Shown in pieces: positions 52,901-53,557 of a DNA stretch of 64,000 nt; the stretch's first letter is position 1; each line of letters starts with the position of its first letter. A program made the position numbers and the translations under genes. Below the pieces are notes generated by a model. It saw only the letters and a list, made by a program, of their open reading frames with translations, was not told the origin of the DNA and did no database searches. The stretch is from Agrypnia vestita (Eukaryota; Arthropoda; Insecta; Trichoptera; Phryganeidae): NCBI GenBank assembly GCA_016648135.1, contig JADDOH010000302.1, forward strand, positions 302,270 to 366,269, given 5' to 3'.

Positions 52901-53333
52901 CAATATAACCAAATCGTCTCCATGTTTCATGTATCAGTTGCGAGCAAAACTAACGCCATCTCTGATACGAATTGTGAAGTTCAATTTATTCGCCCTCAAT
53001 TGTGCTCTTACTGGCGCCCTCTGTGGTATCGAAACTCACTTGACTATTTTCTAGAACTTATTTCTTTTAATCTCTGCTATCTTCGTAATTTATCAATAGG
53101 TATAGGTGCTGAGTCATGTAAAGTACTTTGTCTACTTGTGCCGGGTGATTCATGTATTACCGATTGAATAACTAGAGATTTTCAAGAAAATATATATAAT
53201 ATATTTATTAAAATATCAAATATAAATTTGATTTTATTACAGTTGTTCAGTCAGCAAGAAGAGCCATTTTACAATTTACCACCAATGAATCCAGCAGAAA
53301 TTACTCTCGACAAGAGCAAGGAAGTAGCTGAAG
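1465..53333 (+). CDS. Hsf: Heat shock transcription factor (HSF), partial gene, join of seven exons
   Basis: Join 1465-1917, 6607-6804, 7088-7295, 12578-12777, 24279-24673, 48196-48301, 53243-53333. Intron phases are 0,0,1,0,2,0 and every junction keeps the frame open. HSF is the trimeric nuclear activator that binds nGAAn heat shock elements and induces chaperone genes. In order the product has the C-terminal half of the winged-helix DNA-binding domain, HR-A/B coiled coil, basic patch KRRYQLM, a variable Ser/Pro/acidic regulatory region, HR-C and the start of the activation domain. The 5' exon with the start codon and first half of the DNA-binding domain is outside the window, as is (or unseen) the exon after 53333, so the protein is open at both ends. 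Donors are GTAAGT except GTACAT at 12778 and GTAGGC at 53334. Identification is very firm; absence of the end exons is inferred from not finding them. Confidence 0.95.
1975..2207. repeat. 82-bp tandem repeat, three copies
   Basis: Copies of CCTAGTCCACAATATCTACT... start at 2005, 2086 and 2168, each followed by a T-run and ATACATGTATTCATAATA. It begins about 60 bases after the HSF donor at 1918. Confidence 0.9.
2208..3259. other. Intron sequence without recognisable features
   Basis: AT-rich; short open frames at 2718-2906 and 3007-3303 show no motif or codon signal. Nothing supportable seen. Confidence 0.6.
4044..5588 (+). pseudogene. pogo/Tigger transposase, disabled
   Basis: The order of domains is that of Tigger: an N-terminal CENP-B-like helix-turn-helix (KIAVKYGIPVSSLSTILKNW), a second CENPB/HTH segment (SNRWLDRFKYRHNI), then a DDE core with first acid in YNVDEIGVFY, second in MILDNCSVHY and third in SALQPLDQGI. 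Damage: an A-run frameshift and a TAA near 4077-4092, a frameshift at about 4880, and a TGA at 5094-5096. All three acidic residues survive, so decay is moderate. Acidic C-terminal tail runs to 5588. Confidence 0.92.
5572..5700. repeat. Short tandem repeat after the transposase stop
   Basis: About four imperfect copies of a 25-30-base unit containing GATTATTTTAAGTGAACAAT, probably replication-slippage copies of the last codons and stop region of the transposase. Confidence 0.75.
6291..6362 (+). other. tRNA-like sequence (degenerate tRNA or SINE head)
   Basis: The ends GTTGGTC (6291-6297) and GACCAGC (6355-6361) pair as a 7-bp acceptor stem with one wobble. An A-box-like segment (TCTAGTGGTTAAGA) and a B-box-like GGTATGAGCC (6337-6346) are correctly spaced. 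The anticodon loop would be CTAGTAA (anticodon AGT, Thr) but its stem is imperfect, as is the T arm. Too degenerate for a working tRNA; a tRNA-derived SINE head or pseudogene is more likely. Confidence 0.4.
6607..6804 (+). CDS. Hsf: HSF exon: HR-B and basic patch
   Basis: Acceptor TTTACAG (to 6606), donor GTAAGT (6805), 66 codons, phase 0 both ends. Begins LIQFLMSLVQPSRNG, which completes the HR-A/B hydrophobic repeat started in the previous exon, then SGAKRRYQLMINNA, the basic segment conserved after the trimerisation domain and thought to serve in nuclear import. The rest (DSKSPRLEPDPDYQLDEND) is acidic linker. The preceding intron holds a pogo/Tigger transposon and a tRNA-like sequence. 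Confidence 0.95.
7088..7295 (+). CDS. Hsf: HSF exon: regulatory region, part 1
   Basis: Acceptor TGCCTTAG (to 7087), donor GTAAGT (7296), 208 bases, phase 0 in and phase 1 out. Encodes ENGPTIHEVAEQEHHSE, then a Ser/Ala/Pro-rich stretch ending VVSYDVDDPALQ. The GPTIHEV block is shared by insect HSFs; the remainder is the low-complexity regulatory region that varies between species. The intron before it is only 283 bases, the shortest here. Confidence 0.9.
7324..8792. mobile_element. pogo-like non-autonomous element (outer)
   Basis: Left end CAGTAGAACCTCATTAATTC and right end, inverted, CAGTTAAACCACGTTAATTC, both flanked by TA (7322-7323 and 8793-8794). Internal sequence is AT-rich, with TTCGAATTA/CGGGG motifs near both ends and no coding capacity. 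It begins 29 bases after the HSF donor at 7295 and is interrupted by a second element at 7541-8505. Confidence 0.8.
7541..8505. mobile_element. pogo-like MITE nested in the outer element
   Basis: Starts CAGTAAAACCTCGGTTTTAT. Its right part (ATATTTGTATGGGAATG, CGACTTTTCGGTATAAATAG) matches, inverted, the left part of the element at 10704-11748, so the two are copies of one family in opposite orientation. The right terminus is decayed (AAGTTTTAATG then TA). Confidence 0.75.
8797..9405. other. Intron sequence with a MITE end
   Basis: At about 8870-8990 the sequence GTGTCTCGTAGCTAGTAG...ATTCAATTTTGAAT resembles, inverted, the end of the foldback families at 12000-12085 and 42650-42740. The rest is AT-rich with nothing recognisable. 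Confidence 0.4.
9438..9479 (-). ncRNA. Hammerhead ribozyme-like motif (mutated core)
   Basis: Inverted twin of the motif at 9507-9548. Read on the - strand it has AACC, CCGATGA instead of CTGATGA, the same GGCTC/GAGCC stem, GAAAC, TG, GTT and GGTT. Loss of the invariant U of CUGAUGA should abolish self-cleavage. Confidence 0.45.
9507..9548 (+). ncRNA. Hammerhead ribozyme-like motif (intact core)
   Basis: Seen: AACC (9507-9510), CTGATGA (9511-9517), stem II GGCTC/GAGCC with a 6-base loop (9519-9534), GAAAC (9535-9539), TA, GTT (9542-9544), then GGTT (9545-9548) able to pair with AACC as helix I. This is the order of a type I hammerhead with a minimal helix III; predicted cleavage is after GTT. 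One extra A (9518) lies between core and stem II, and helix III would be only about two pairs, so activity alone in cis is doubtful. Minimal helix III is known from Penelope-like elements, where dimers are thought to act. Confidence 0.55.
9581..10190. repeat. Half of a foldback MITE and a shared dispersed sequence
   Basis: 9693-9790 (CACCAAATGTGCGAGTGTGA and following) recurs at 61187-61275. About 9795-10015 matches the right arm of the foldback MITE family (TTCATATTCGATATAAGTTA, GTCAGAAATATTG, ACATTTTCAACTCATAAT) that is complete at 42747-43305. 10016-10190 is GC-richer with no gene seen. Confidence 0.6.
10225..10372 (+). pseudogene. Transposase N-terminal fragment, IS630/Tc1-like group
   Basis: One frame reads DGARTIANEVLKFCEAEKAN then NGPILPSDSLTDRTTAI. 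The R-TI-N-V--F----E pattern followed by T.RTTA.(T/V)G resembles the N-terminal DNA-binding region of the arthropod IS630/Tc1-type family whose C-terminal half lies at 28584-29119. Short fragment; low-moderate confidence. Confidence 0.35.
10507..10578 (+). other. tRNA-derived sequence (pseudogene or SINE)
   Basis: Contains a perfect B-box arm (CCGGGTTCGAGTCCCGAG at 10553-10570) followed by AGCAGCCA. The 5' half has a TAGTGGTACG A-box-like segment but no matching acceptor strand. T-arm strong, rest poor: a decayed tRNA or SINE head. Confidence 0.45.
10704..11748. mobile_element. pogo-like MITE, complete copy
   Basis: Ends CAGTAAAACTTCACGTTTTC and, inverted on the right, CAGTAAAACCTCGTTTTTAC, flanked by TA (10702-10703, 11749-11750). 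Sub-terminal GTGTAAA...TTCGAAGTCC and CCGGAGAA...GTGTAAAAAC blocks are shared with 7541-8505. No transposase; presumably mobilised by a pogo/Tigger enzyme (inference). Confidence 0.85.
11752..12090. repeat. Partial foldback MITE, second subfamily
   Basis: Contains the central palindrome (AATACAAGTCAAATAAAATG...ATTTTATTTGACTTATATCA) and one arm ending GACTCCCCC...CTACTAGCTATGAGAC. The same ending occurs at 42700-42740. Confidence 0.65.
12170..12405 (+). pseudogene. Non-LTR reverse transcriptase C-terminal relic
   Basis: With frame changes it reads LRWLG, MNEKRMVRKIYNPKWLVDGA, RK.G and KSWHDR. This is the 'L.W.GHV.RM...R..K.....GRR..GRP...W.D.V' tail of RTE-type and related insect retrotransposons. 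Only the tail is present. Confidence 0.5.
12578..12777 (+). CDS. Hsf: HSF exon: regulatory region, part 2
   Basis: Acceptor TTATTTCAG (to 12577), donor CAG|GTACAT (12778), 200 bases, phase 1 in and phase 0 out. Joined to the previous exon it reads NIPVEFDTTVLTSEIPLDV, then an acidic stretch and a Lys-rich patch (VNKRKHSKSVGKHSKKS). No named domain falls here; assignment rests on matching phases, exon-like codon content and position between clear HSF exons. The Lys/Ser patch could be a second nuclear-localisation or modification segment (inference). Confidence 0.85.
13130..13913. repeat. Dispersed repeat, copy A (paralogue at 59070-60177)
   Basis: Shares with 59070-60177 the order: TTTTTGTGATTTTT, GTGAAAACACGC, ACACACACATTCATATTATT, TTATCGTAAGTGT, GATAATGTTGCCA, TTCTTCTGTGTGGTATATT, AATAAATCACTGTT, ACGATTTTGACGG, AAATTCGATACGCGGCCG and GGCTCATTAA at the end. 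Such an untranslated 0.8-1.1 kb unit with a sharp right end could be a solo LTR or a non-autonomous transposon; not resolved. Confidence 0.7.
13914..14837. other. Intron sequence without recognisable features
   Basis: AT-rich with A-runs. The - strand open frame 14276-14560 shows no motif. Nothing supportable seen. Confidence 0.55.
14838..14932. repeat. 14-bp tandem repeat
   Basis: Six to seven near-perfect copies of ATTGAGTAATTGAA. Confidence 0.95.
15438..15582. mobile_element. 145-bp palindromic MITE with TTA target duplication
   Basis: GGGCCGGTTGTGTCAAGTT at the left pairs with AACTTGAAACAACCGGGCC at the right; TTA flanks both sides (15435-15437 and 15583-15585). Centre carries AAAGCATAGATTTTTACG and its inverted copy. 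Related copies: 32336-32470 and the ends of 56245-57408. TTA target suggests the PIF/Harbinger group. Confidence 0.85.
15918..16560 (+). other. GC-rich segment, possibly a solo LTR
   Basis: Far richer in G+C than its surroundings, with a 123-residue open frame (15918-16289) lacking any known motif, then pyrimidine-rich sequence and AATAAA-like signals (16525-16550). This profile (R-region-like GC block, polyadenylation-like end) is that of a retroviral-type LTR, but no short TG...CA ends or target duplication are convincing. Confidence 0.25.
16649..16933 (-). pseudogene. C-terminus of a Mutator-like-domain transposase
   Basis: Contains NCGPNARRYAEKLDIERIKI then ADQRAKQVTREGRKRRRQKK and ends YVPEIDDST. 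The 'N..G.N......LD..RI..A......T..ARKKRR' block followed by a short Y.P.(M/I) end is the tail of the widespread animal protein family annotated as Mutator-like transposase domain. The DDE core is absent. Lies inside the TTAA element 15206-17298, on the strand expected for a gene running leftward. The stop overlaps a GTAAGT, so the end could also be an exon edge. Confidence 0.55.
17444..19296. mobile_element. Degenerate pogo-like non-autonomous element
   Basis: The right end is clear: inverted it reads CAGTAAAACTCGCTTAATAA with TA after it (19297-19298). A segment with ACTTAGGCGAGAAATGAAAA and TTTTTCGGGACTG recurs at 30455-30545. The left end (CAGTAGTGCCGAAGAGG at 17444) is only weakly similar. 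Interior holds two short frames with no motif and several CCATTTTGTCGTATGT-like words. Confidence 0.45.
19530..19760 (+). pseudogene. Non-LTR reverse transcriptase N-terminal fragment
   Basis: Reads GKLPEDWKRAVVTPIYKKGD then NYRPISFTSVLCKVMERII, the first conserved blocks (RT 0-2) of CR1/Jockey-superfamily reverse transcriptases. It stops at TAA before the catalytic region. A C-terminal fragment follows at 20172-20710, separated by foreign sequence. Confidence 0.8.
19850..20048 (+). pseudogene. Second retrotransposon C-terminal relic
   Basis: Reads MKVLRSITGKTM, HVRNEDIRTTCKIEDI and RRRFWRDHIARM, the 'LR.I.G.T..D.VRNE.IR...GIEDI......R...W.GH..RM' tail of an RTE-like insect retrotransposon. 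It is a different family from the flanking fragments. Confidence 0.6.
20049..20168 (+). mobile_element. Penelope-like element terminal fragment
   Basis: ATGGACCCTGCAATGGGATC, GAAACGTCGGCCCGAAAGG, ACACGGCATAATACCCCAG and GTGGCCGTGAAAACCTAAG are shared in order with 55975-56095, and in part inverted at 53456-53551. It carries the hammerhead-like motif at 20059-20093. Confidence 0.65.
20059..20093 (+). ncRNA. Degenerate hammerhead-like motif
   Basis: ATGATGA (20059-20065, core would be CTGATGA), stem GGACCC/GGGATCC with TGCAAT loop and one bulged base, GAAAC, GTC. Helix III is reduced to zero or one pair, and the first core base is changed, so probably inactive. Confidence 0.35.
20172..20710 (+). 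pseudogene. CR1-like reverse transcriptase C-terminal relic
   Basis: Two frames: VRLLLEYVSQTWNP, LLENVQRQATKLPLGLKNL; then FKILSGYSNTPNM, LKLNKSRFSCNPRKHTLSNR, MVNMWNSLPEGVVSAASVNQ and FKNRLD. This is the diagnostic C-terminal tail ('F..R....WN.LP..VV.A.S...FK..LD') of non-LTR elements. Likely the other end of the fragment at 19530-19760, interrupted by later insertions. An (ATA)n-like run follows at 20729-20741. Confidence 0.75.
20925..21192. repeat. Partial foldback MITE, first subfamily
   Basis: Carries ACATGTTCAAGCAACCACGA, CAAAGTTTGCATTTTTTCCC, TATCATTACAGTAACTTATA and the centre AATACAAGTCGAATAAAATG; these blocks recur at 26951-27306, 29306-29465 and 42747-43305. Confidence 0.7.
21281..21348. 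repeat. Direct repeat, first copy (second at 23029-23098)
   Basis: ATTATTTCTATGAGCCTTGC and the following ~45 bases recur almost exactly at 23029-23098. The interval holds a hAT-like element and an L2-type 3' end. Confidence 0.8.
21421..22408. mobile_element. hAT-like non-autonomous element rich in ACTCGAGT
   Basis: Right end inverted reads CTAGCGATGGGCGACTCGAG, the 'TAGxGATGGGC' type start common in hAT elements; left end is GGGCCGAGTCG...AACTCGAGTAC. ACTCGAG(T) words cluster in both sub-terminal regions (21440-21610 and 22035-22060, 22290-22400). No transposase. Centre has a perfect hairpin (22156-22223). Confidence 0.55.
22156..22223. repeat. Perfect 30-bp-stem hairpin
   Basis: GCGAGTGTTCCGATGCTCGG... 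(22156-22185) pairs without mismatch to 22194-22223 across an 8-base loop (TTATAGTG). An imperfect GGCTCGGCTG...TTGGAACACTTCGCC version precedes it. GC-rich in an AT-rich element. Confidence 0.95.
22505..22738 (+). pseudogene. L2-type reverse transcriptase C-terminal fragment
   Basis: Reads GDRAFAVAGPKLWNKLPNKL then SLPQFKKQLKTHLF. 'GDRAF.VA.P.LWN.LP.......L..FK..LKTHLF' is the C-terminal tail of L2-clade retrotransposons. Confidence 0.85.
22739..23010 (+). mobile_element. L2-type 3' UTR and (ATT)n tail
   Basis: Ends TGTAAAGCGCCCTTGAGGTG..., GGCGCTATACAAGTTAT, then (TTA)n at about 22998-23012. 'AAAAGCGCTATA(T/C)AA' plus a short trinucleotide tail is the classic L2 3' end and confirms the fragment at 22505-22738. 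Confidence 0.8.
23100..24278. other. Intron sequence, nothing recognised
   Basis: AT-rich. A 20-bp word CATTGTATATGTCAATTGTC is tandemly doubled at 23343-23383. No gene or element ends seen before the HSF acceptor at 24278. Confidence 0.5.
24279..24673 (+). CDS. Hsf: HSF exon: regulatory region, part 3
   Basis: Acceptor TTTTCCAG (to 24278), donor AGT|GTAAGT (24674), 395 bases, phase 0 in and phase 2 out. Encodes PPPTLPTNIFDSDETSS, then LQNASDILFEDNSATDVDYL, a Pro/Lys patch IPPKRSKTSKD, and INIKEE-like sequence: the segment IKEEIMIPEEEDW contains a psi-K-x-E sumoylation consensus (I-K-E-E). Ends RPALNRFQSV. It sits between two long repeat-filled introns (11.5 and 23.5 kb). Role inferred from family layout: repressible regulatory region before HR-C. 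Confidence 0.92.
24845..25306 (+). repeat. G-rich ~130-bp tandem array
   Basis: Three to four units: TTCCAAATTTTGAGTCCGAT, GGTCAAAC, TACAGA, ATATATCAGGGGGAGGGGAA, GGGGGGAAATGT, GCCTATGTTACCCGCCG, TCCTAAAGAATAAG. Ends in ACAGACAGACAGAC...GAGTTTTATAGGTATAGATT. Same family at 33500-33890 (-), 36760-37245, 58440-59050 and 60495-61082. Confidence 0.9.
25502..26342. mobile_element. piggyBac-like MITE
   Basis: Starts CCCATTCCACACG and ends GCGGGCAATGGG, flanked by TTAA (25498-25501 and 26343-26346). CCC...GGG ends next to TTAA are typical of piggyBac. Contains GACTCATATATGAGTCG palindromes near the right end (about 26310-26327). No transposase. Confidence 0.75.
26570..26775. repeat. Short palindromic MITE core
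   Basis: TATCATTACATTAACGAATA...ATACAAGTCAAATAAAATGA and its inverted partner ATAATCGACATAAGTTACCG; the same centre as the foldback family elsewhere in the window. Confidence 0.6.
26951..27306. mobile_element. Foldback MITE, left part (continues at 29306)
   Basis: Starts ACAGGGTTATTTATAAAA, AATAACCTCGCAGGACTATG as the complete copy at 42747-43305 does, runs through the centre and into the right arm to TTACTGTA. There it is cut by the element at 27307-29305; the arm resumes at 29306 with TAATGATAGTCCAA. Confidence 0.8.
27892..28224 (+). other. 110-codon open frame over a GC-rich patch, function unknown
   Basis: Frame includes GQWKKPGRRRKPKPKTEAAA then TAASGGWVGRQPIF. Base composition jumps at 28000-28130 relative to its AT-rich neighbours. 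No motif recognised; could be decayed transposon coding sequence or chance. Confidence 0.2.
28584..29119 (+). pseudogene. IS630/Tc1-type transposase, C-terminal half
   Basis: Starts MDNAPYHSMKIDKPPAQSQK (second catalytic acid in MDNAPYHS), then after a frameshift near 28675 GIDANMDMLKAELLQLLKQN, VIRLPPYHCEYNAIELICAQ (third acid, E of NAIELI, where the family has NPIELIWAQ). C-terminal acidic tail DSSDDSSMESDSNGDES. The N-terminal HTH and first acid are missing or decayed. The best open stretch (28691-29119) has 142 codons. Confidence 0.8.
29306..29465. repeat. Right end of the split foldback MITE
   Basis: TGATAGTCCAATGTTTTACA, GTCAGAAATATTG, CTCAATAACTATTGATATTA and TTATCAAGGCAGGATTGT complete the arm begun before 27307. 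Confidence 0.75.
29870..30799. other. Intron sequence with a partial pogo-like MITE
   Basis: 30100-30560 resembles the element at 17444-19296 (TTAAGAATATTTGTATAGTT; CTTAGGCGAGAAATGAAAAT; TTTTTCGGGACTGAAG). No coding sequence seen. Confidence 0.4.
30800..32162. mobile_element. TIR element containing a satellite array
   Basis: Left end GGTACAGATACACATGCTTA and right end inverted GGTACTGATATACACATGCT match over ~22 bp. Both sub-terminal regions (30800-30900, 31900-32160) are packed with GAGCATGC/GCATGCTC words. The interior is a 131-bp tandem array (30897-31682). No protein. Superfamily unknown; no clear target duplication. Confidence 0.75.
30897..31682. repeat. 131-bp satellite array, six copies
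   Basis: Units begin AATCAAACACACATGCTTAT at 30897, 31030, 31159, 31290, 31421 and 31552. Copies 3-6 are nearly identical and share GGCACGCTCTTGTCATAGAA and ATAAATCAAAACAGTTCCTG, so expansion is recent. Confidence 0.97.
32336..32470. mobile_element. Short MITE related to 15438-15582
   Basis: TTAGGGTCAGTTGCATCAAC ... CCGTTTTCGTAAAAATCTATGC ... AGTTGATGTGACTGGCAC. The CGTTTTCGTAAAAATCTATG centre is identical to that of 15438-15582; ends diverged. Confidence 0.6.
32540..33420. mobile_element. pogo-like MITE relic interrupted by a complex insertion
   Basis: Starts CAGTAAAGCCCTGTTAATTT after TA and resumes after 33377 as ATTCAAAATTTTTAAAACCC; the two halves are separated by the 796-bp insertion at 32570-33365, which is flanked by a 12-bp direct repeat. 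Confidence 0.55.
32570..33365. repeat. Interlocked inverted repeat insertion with 12-bp target duplication
   Basis: Flanked by TGAATCCTGATA at 32558-32569 and 33366-33377. Inside: A (32569-32608), B (about 32639-32914), A inverted (32912-32951), a unique spacer (32952-33089), then B inverted (33090-33365). The B arms (~276 bp) differ at about one base. No coding capacity. Confidence 0.9.
33500..33890 (-). repeat. G-rich ~130-bp array, opposite orientation
   Basis: Inverted relative to 24845-25306: ACCTATAAAACTCAATGTCT, TGTCCGTCTGTTCTCTACAC, TTTAGGACCCGGACGGTAAC, then two C-rich units. Confidence 0.85.
34367..34690 (-). pseudogene. piggyBac transposase N-terminal relic
   Basis: Reads FHWDSDPFVPQKHNFDSSRS then EADFLKIFVSMALDEHIVNK and TNR. 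'W....(P/D)F(V/I)P..H.FD.S.SG......(E).(D/Y)F..(I/F)F.......(I/V)V..TNR' is the piggyBac N-terminal block. No catalytic acids are present in this fragment. Confidence 0.7.
35006..35567 (-). pseudogene. piggyBac transposase relic (two pieces)
   Basis: First piece 35289-35567: WTSDTFIPIIHNYDDFPSSN then NFFRHFLNPNIMTEIVNQTT. Second, in another frame (35006-35212): HHTIEEHWSTDPLLVSDIFG then KTMSRNRYQLLLSMLHFSEP. The latter is the strongly conserved '(I).(D/E)YWS.DPLL...(I/F)..(T)MSR.RF..(L)...HF.(D/E)N' block. Frames shift at about 35215-35290; catalytic core after DKLYKI is missing. It differs from 34367-34690, so two piggyBac copies are overlaid. Confidence 0.8.
36163..36759. other. Intron sequence, nothing recognised
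   Basis: AT-rich with a short open frame 36187-36399 lacking motifs. From 36722 (ATACTAGCTGTTCATACCCG) it leads into the G-rich array and is probably the array family's head. Confidence 0.4.
36760..37245 (+). repeat. G-rich ~130-bp tandem array
   Basis: Four units containing AAATATGTCAGGGGGAGGGG, GGGGGGAAATATTGCCTATG and TCCTAAAGAATAAGTTTCCA, ending in AACAGACAGACATTGAGTTT, TATAGGTATAGATT. Confidence 0.92.
37348..37562 (-). pseudogene. RTE-like retrotransposon C-terminal relic
   Basis: - strand reads RRVGRPTLMRAKYHRRQIGG then VGDKDWWRI. The 'GRP..R......G......W...A.D...W' arrangement is a decayed tail of an endonuclease/reverse transcriptase polyprotein. Weak. Confidence 0.35.
37690..38460 (+). 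pseudogene. Tc1/mariner-superfamily transposase relic
   Basis: In broken frames: KSFDPCVRCTFCEWVE, FHHKSLFSNEAHF (second block, D changed to N in 'SDEAHF'), LNGYVNKQNCYIWSEENPQT, HPQNVTVWCAL, TGETIGSYFFKND, and near the end WPPRS-like ASKIV...FFLW, VYTNKPETIDDLEANI. Block order and spacing are those of the insect mariner-like family with 'LNGYVNKQN..YW..ENP'. Many stops and frameshifts. Confidence 0.75.
38461..39169. other. Intron sequence, nothing recognised
   Basis: AT-rich; no repeats or frames supportable. Confidence 0.45.
39170..40015 (+). pseudogene. Decayed transposon protein with SDGCNYQNRN motif
   Basis: Pieces in order: KKCIFC..CPATIQSNT near 39160, RKNNSTHMNV, then VISDGCNYQNRNRILASAHS, NFAKEN, IGQCFLEKGHPMIEANNVHS, VLEDYF, then VTDLRALKYTPSGDI near 39780. 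This block order ('SDGC..QNRN..L.NAL..(F/L)A......I.Q.FLE.GHT.ME.DS.H..IE' and 'VTD.RAL.Y...G.(I).YK') belongs to an uncharacterised multicopy transposon protein common in insect genomes; I cannot name the superfamily. Several stops and frame changes. Confidence 0.6.
40016..40930. other. Intron sequence, nothing recognised
   Basis: AT-rich. Short frames on both strands at 40490-40740 are antiparallel to each other and lack motifs. Confidence 0.45.
40931..42318. mobile_element. TTAA-flanked palindromic element
   Basis: GGCGATTGTCTAGCAGAGTG at the left pairs with CATTCTGCTAGACGATCGCC at the right; TTAA flanks at 40927-40930 and 42319-42322. Arms run to a centre near 41760 and stay alignable over 500 bp (e.g. 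AAATTGCTCCACTTTGTGGG, AACGGCCTGTTGAGATG and their inverses). The left arm is interrupted by a retrotransposed fragment (41221-41485). No coding sequence of its own. Confidence 0.85.
41221..41485 (+). mobile_element. Twin-primed 3' fragment of the I-group retrotransposon
   Basis: 41314-41460 matches in sense the 3' end of the element on the - strand at 61434-64000 (CAGACTGCCGACGGGAAGTA; GCATTGAGCTGTAATGTTTA; CCTTTTACTGGGTGACAAGC). 41221-41313 is the adjoining upstream part in inverted orientation (GGGACATTAAGATCTGCAAG). An 11-12-bp near-direct repeat AATATTAC(A/T)AAG flanks the insertion (41209-41220, 41478-41489). An A-rich tail precedes the right repeat. Confidence 0.85.
42357..42744. mobile_element. 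Foldback MITE, second subfamily
   Basis: Centre AATACAAGTCAACCAAAATA/ATTTTATGTGACTTGTATCA, right arm TTTTACAAAAGATAAGTCAG, GACATTTCACCTAAAGTATA, ending CTACTAGCTATGAGATGCCC TGTA. The left terminus is lost. It abuts the next MITE at a TATA. Confidence 0.75.
42747..43305. mobile_element. Complete 559-bp foldback MITE, first subfamily
   Basis: Begins CAGGGTTATTTGGAAAACAT and ends ATGTTTTCCAAATAACCCTG; the two ~265-bp arms are near-perfect inverted copies across a short centre near 43010. TA on each side. Fragments of this family recur at 9795, 20925, 26570, 26951/29306. No coding sequence. Confidence 0.92.
43311..43409. mobile_element. 99-bp MITE-like inverted repeat
   Basis: CGAGGGTCCTC at the left and GAGGACCCTCG at the right, with TAT/ATG flanks; interior unique. 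Confidence 0.6.
43557..43652. repeat. 37-bp tandem repeat
   Basis: TTTTTATCCTATCACTATCT with CTATCTATATTAATATA spacing, 2.5 copies. Confidence 0.95.
44067..44217 (+). other. Candidate alternative 3' exon of HSF
   Basis: Follows a good acceptor (TTTTTGTTTTCTGTAG to 44066). One frame reads STRDMNGHAFKGLPNVIKFA then SDVRSGGGNANSDWGHC to a TGA at 44214-44216. The phase-2 donor at 24673 joins that frame only if the acceptor CAAG (to 44076) is used; from 44067 it gives an 18-residue tail. The segment is less AT-rich than its surroundings. Could instead be chance or decayed transposon sequence. Confidence 0.25.
44218..46554. other. Intron sequence with unassigned open frames
   Basis: Open frames at 44463-44696 (-), 45338-45550 (+) and 45875-46213 (+, 112 codons, WHEKSARVKGTVSI, KFYQLISEQCPQFIFVCKNK) have no motif I recognise and no splice-site support. 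Confidence 0.3.
46555..47245 (+). pseudogene. mariner transposase relic
   Basis: Blocks in order: YVPTKQEVLRWVTLL, KLAESFRVDRSTIFRCL (HTH), IQKQGKWV, YKLKLRDVERQFFICEQLLR, VTGDEKW-type catalytic block (frame-shifted, near 46815), WGKPSHAST, NIHGSK, then LPYPLYSPDIAPSEYHL (about 47020-47070; PYSPD(I/L)APSD in the family) and a C-terminal SWISSKDHLFFRRG. The middle, including the second acid region, is deleted near 46965. Multiple stops. Confidence 0.85.
47350..47645. mobile_element. Degenerate pogo-like MITE
   Basis: Left part TATACGAGGTAGCATTAACC, GGGTTGCAAATTAACCGGGG; right part CACCCCGGATAATCCAAAGTTTATTGTA. Style and TA-rich ends resemble the other CAGTA-type elements, but terminal bases are decayed. 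Confidence 0.35.
47646..48195. other. Intron sequence, nothing recognised
   Basis: AT-rich up to the HSF acceptor at 48195; (AAT)n-like run at 47999-48040. Confidence 0.5.
48196..48301 (+). CDS. Hsf: HSF exon: HR-C heptad repeat
   Basis: Acceptor TTATTTTAG (to 48195), donor GTAAGT (48302), 106 bases, phase 2 in and phase 0 out. Completes the split codon of the exon ending 24673 and reads VDDHLDAMQTDLESLRELLR then GDSYSFDANTLLG. The DHLDAM...L..L...L pattern matches HR-C of animal HSF1 (the heptad region that folds back on HR-A/B to hold the monomer inactive). The directly upstream intron is 23.5 kb. Confidence 0.94.
48302..48879. other. Intron sequence, nothing recognised
   Basis: No element ends or coding signal. 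The region just downstream begins a non-LTR element. Confidence 0.45.
49219..49404 (+). pseudogene. Endonuclease domain end of the non-LTR element
   Basis: HMNYVNNVDGRLLDHVLTYS then HPSLLIKYHGIQI. 'Q.N.V.N..GRLLDLVL(S)N........D.L...(D).(Y)HP.L.I' is the end of the APE-type endonuclease of insect Jockey-like elements. Confidence 0.7.
49477..49707 (+). pseudogene. Endonuclease-RT linker of the non-LTR element
   Basis: YPKWFTKELIEMIRKKKKIS then HKKYK; the 'P.W(F/Y)(T)..L......K...HK.(Y/F)K' linker typical of these polyproteins. Ends in a stop just before the TTAA MITE. Confidence 0.7.
49755..50448. mobile_element. 694-bp TTAA-flanked MITE
   Basis: GGGGGAATACCTACCTA at the left and TAGGTAGGTACTCCCCCC at the right; TTAA at 49751-49754 and 50449-50452. 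Interior phrases (GAGATATTTTGGTCACCG; ACTTAAAAAAAATCC) resemble 15750-15880 inside the TTAA element 15206-17298, so the two belong to related families. No coding sequence. Confidence 0.85.
50660..51870 (+). pseudogene. Reverse transcriptase of the decayed non-LTR element
   Basis: Blocks: KIKQLDLKKSAGPDNVPPLL, SYISPIFKNGD, INYRP, MDFSKAYDKV, SGVPQGSHLGPILFLLFIND, then VLLFTDGLKIY where the catalytic FADD/YADD reads FTDG, CCNNELYLNVEKCKQISFNR, and a thumb-like SVIRDLGELFDEKLSF. Loss of the catalytic Asp pair and several stops (50880, about 51165) make it dead. Confidence 0.88.
52450..52876 (-). mobile_element. Short retroposon with poly(A) and 13-bp target duplication
   Basis: Flanked by GGCTGTCATACTT at 52437-52449 and 52877-52889. 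On the - strand it ends in a poly(A) (T-run at 52450-52458), and its head is GC-rich (GTCACTACTTCATGATGCGG, GGACCAAGGGCACGGACGAC). No coding capacity; looks like a SINE or processed RNA copy. Source RNA not recognised. Confidence 0.75.
52890..53242. other. Intron sequence continuing the non-LTR flank
   Basis: Contains ACTGGCGCCCTCTGTGGTAT (53012-53031), a word like the 5' UTR of insect non-LTR elements, then AT-rich sequence to the HSF acceptor. Confidence 0.35.
53243..53333 (+). CDS. Hsf: HSF exon: end of HR-C and start of activation domain
   Basis: Acceptor TTTATTACAG (to 53242), donor GTAGGC (53334), 91 bases, phase 0 in and phase 1 out. Continues the conserved '...NTLLGLF' block as LFSQQEEPFYNLPPMNPAEI then TLDKSKEVAEG. 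Animal HSF1 proteins carry one more segment ('(L)V.YT' type tail) after this point. I found no continuation in 53334-64000, so the last exon is probably outside the window. Confidence 0.9.
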
Positions 53334-53455
53334 GTAGGCCATAAAATTAATCAGCTATATACATAATTGTTATATTACGTTTATATTAACTTATTCTCTG
53401 TTTAAAAATGATAATTATGTATGCATTAATAATTCCACTTCATATAGTGAATCTC

Positions 53456-53551
53456 GGTTATACGTCATTGAAATTTCCTGGTTTGGGTTTTCTGGGATAT
53501 TATGCCGTGTTTCTATAACTTTTCTGACTGACGTTTCGCCAAGACTGAGAG
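53456..53551 (-). mobile_element. Penelope-like terminal sequence, inverted
   Basis: On the - strand: GGCGAAACGTCAGTCAGAAA, AACACGGCATAATATCCCAG, then AAACCAGGAAATTTC; the same phrases follow the hammerhead-like cores at 20059 and 55971. The CTGATGA part is not recognisable here. Confidence 0.55.
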
Positions 53552-53557
53552 AAGATT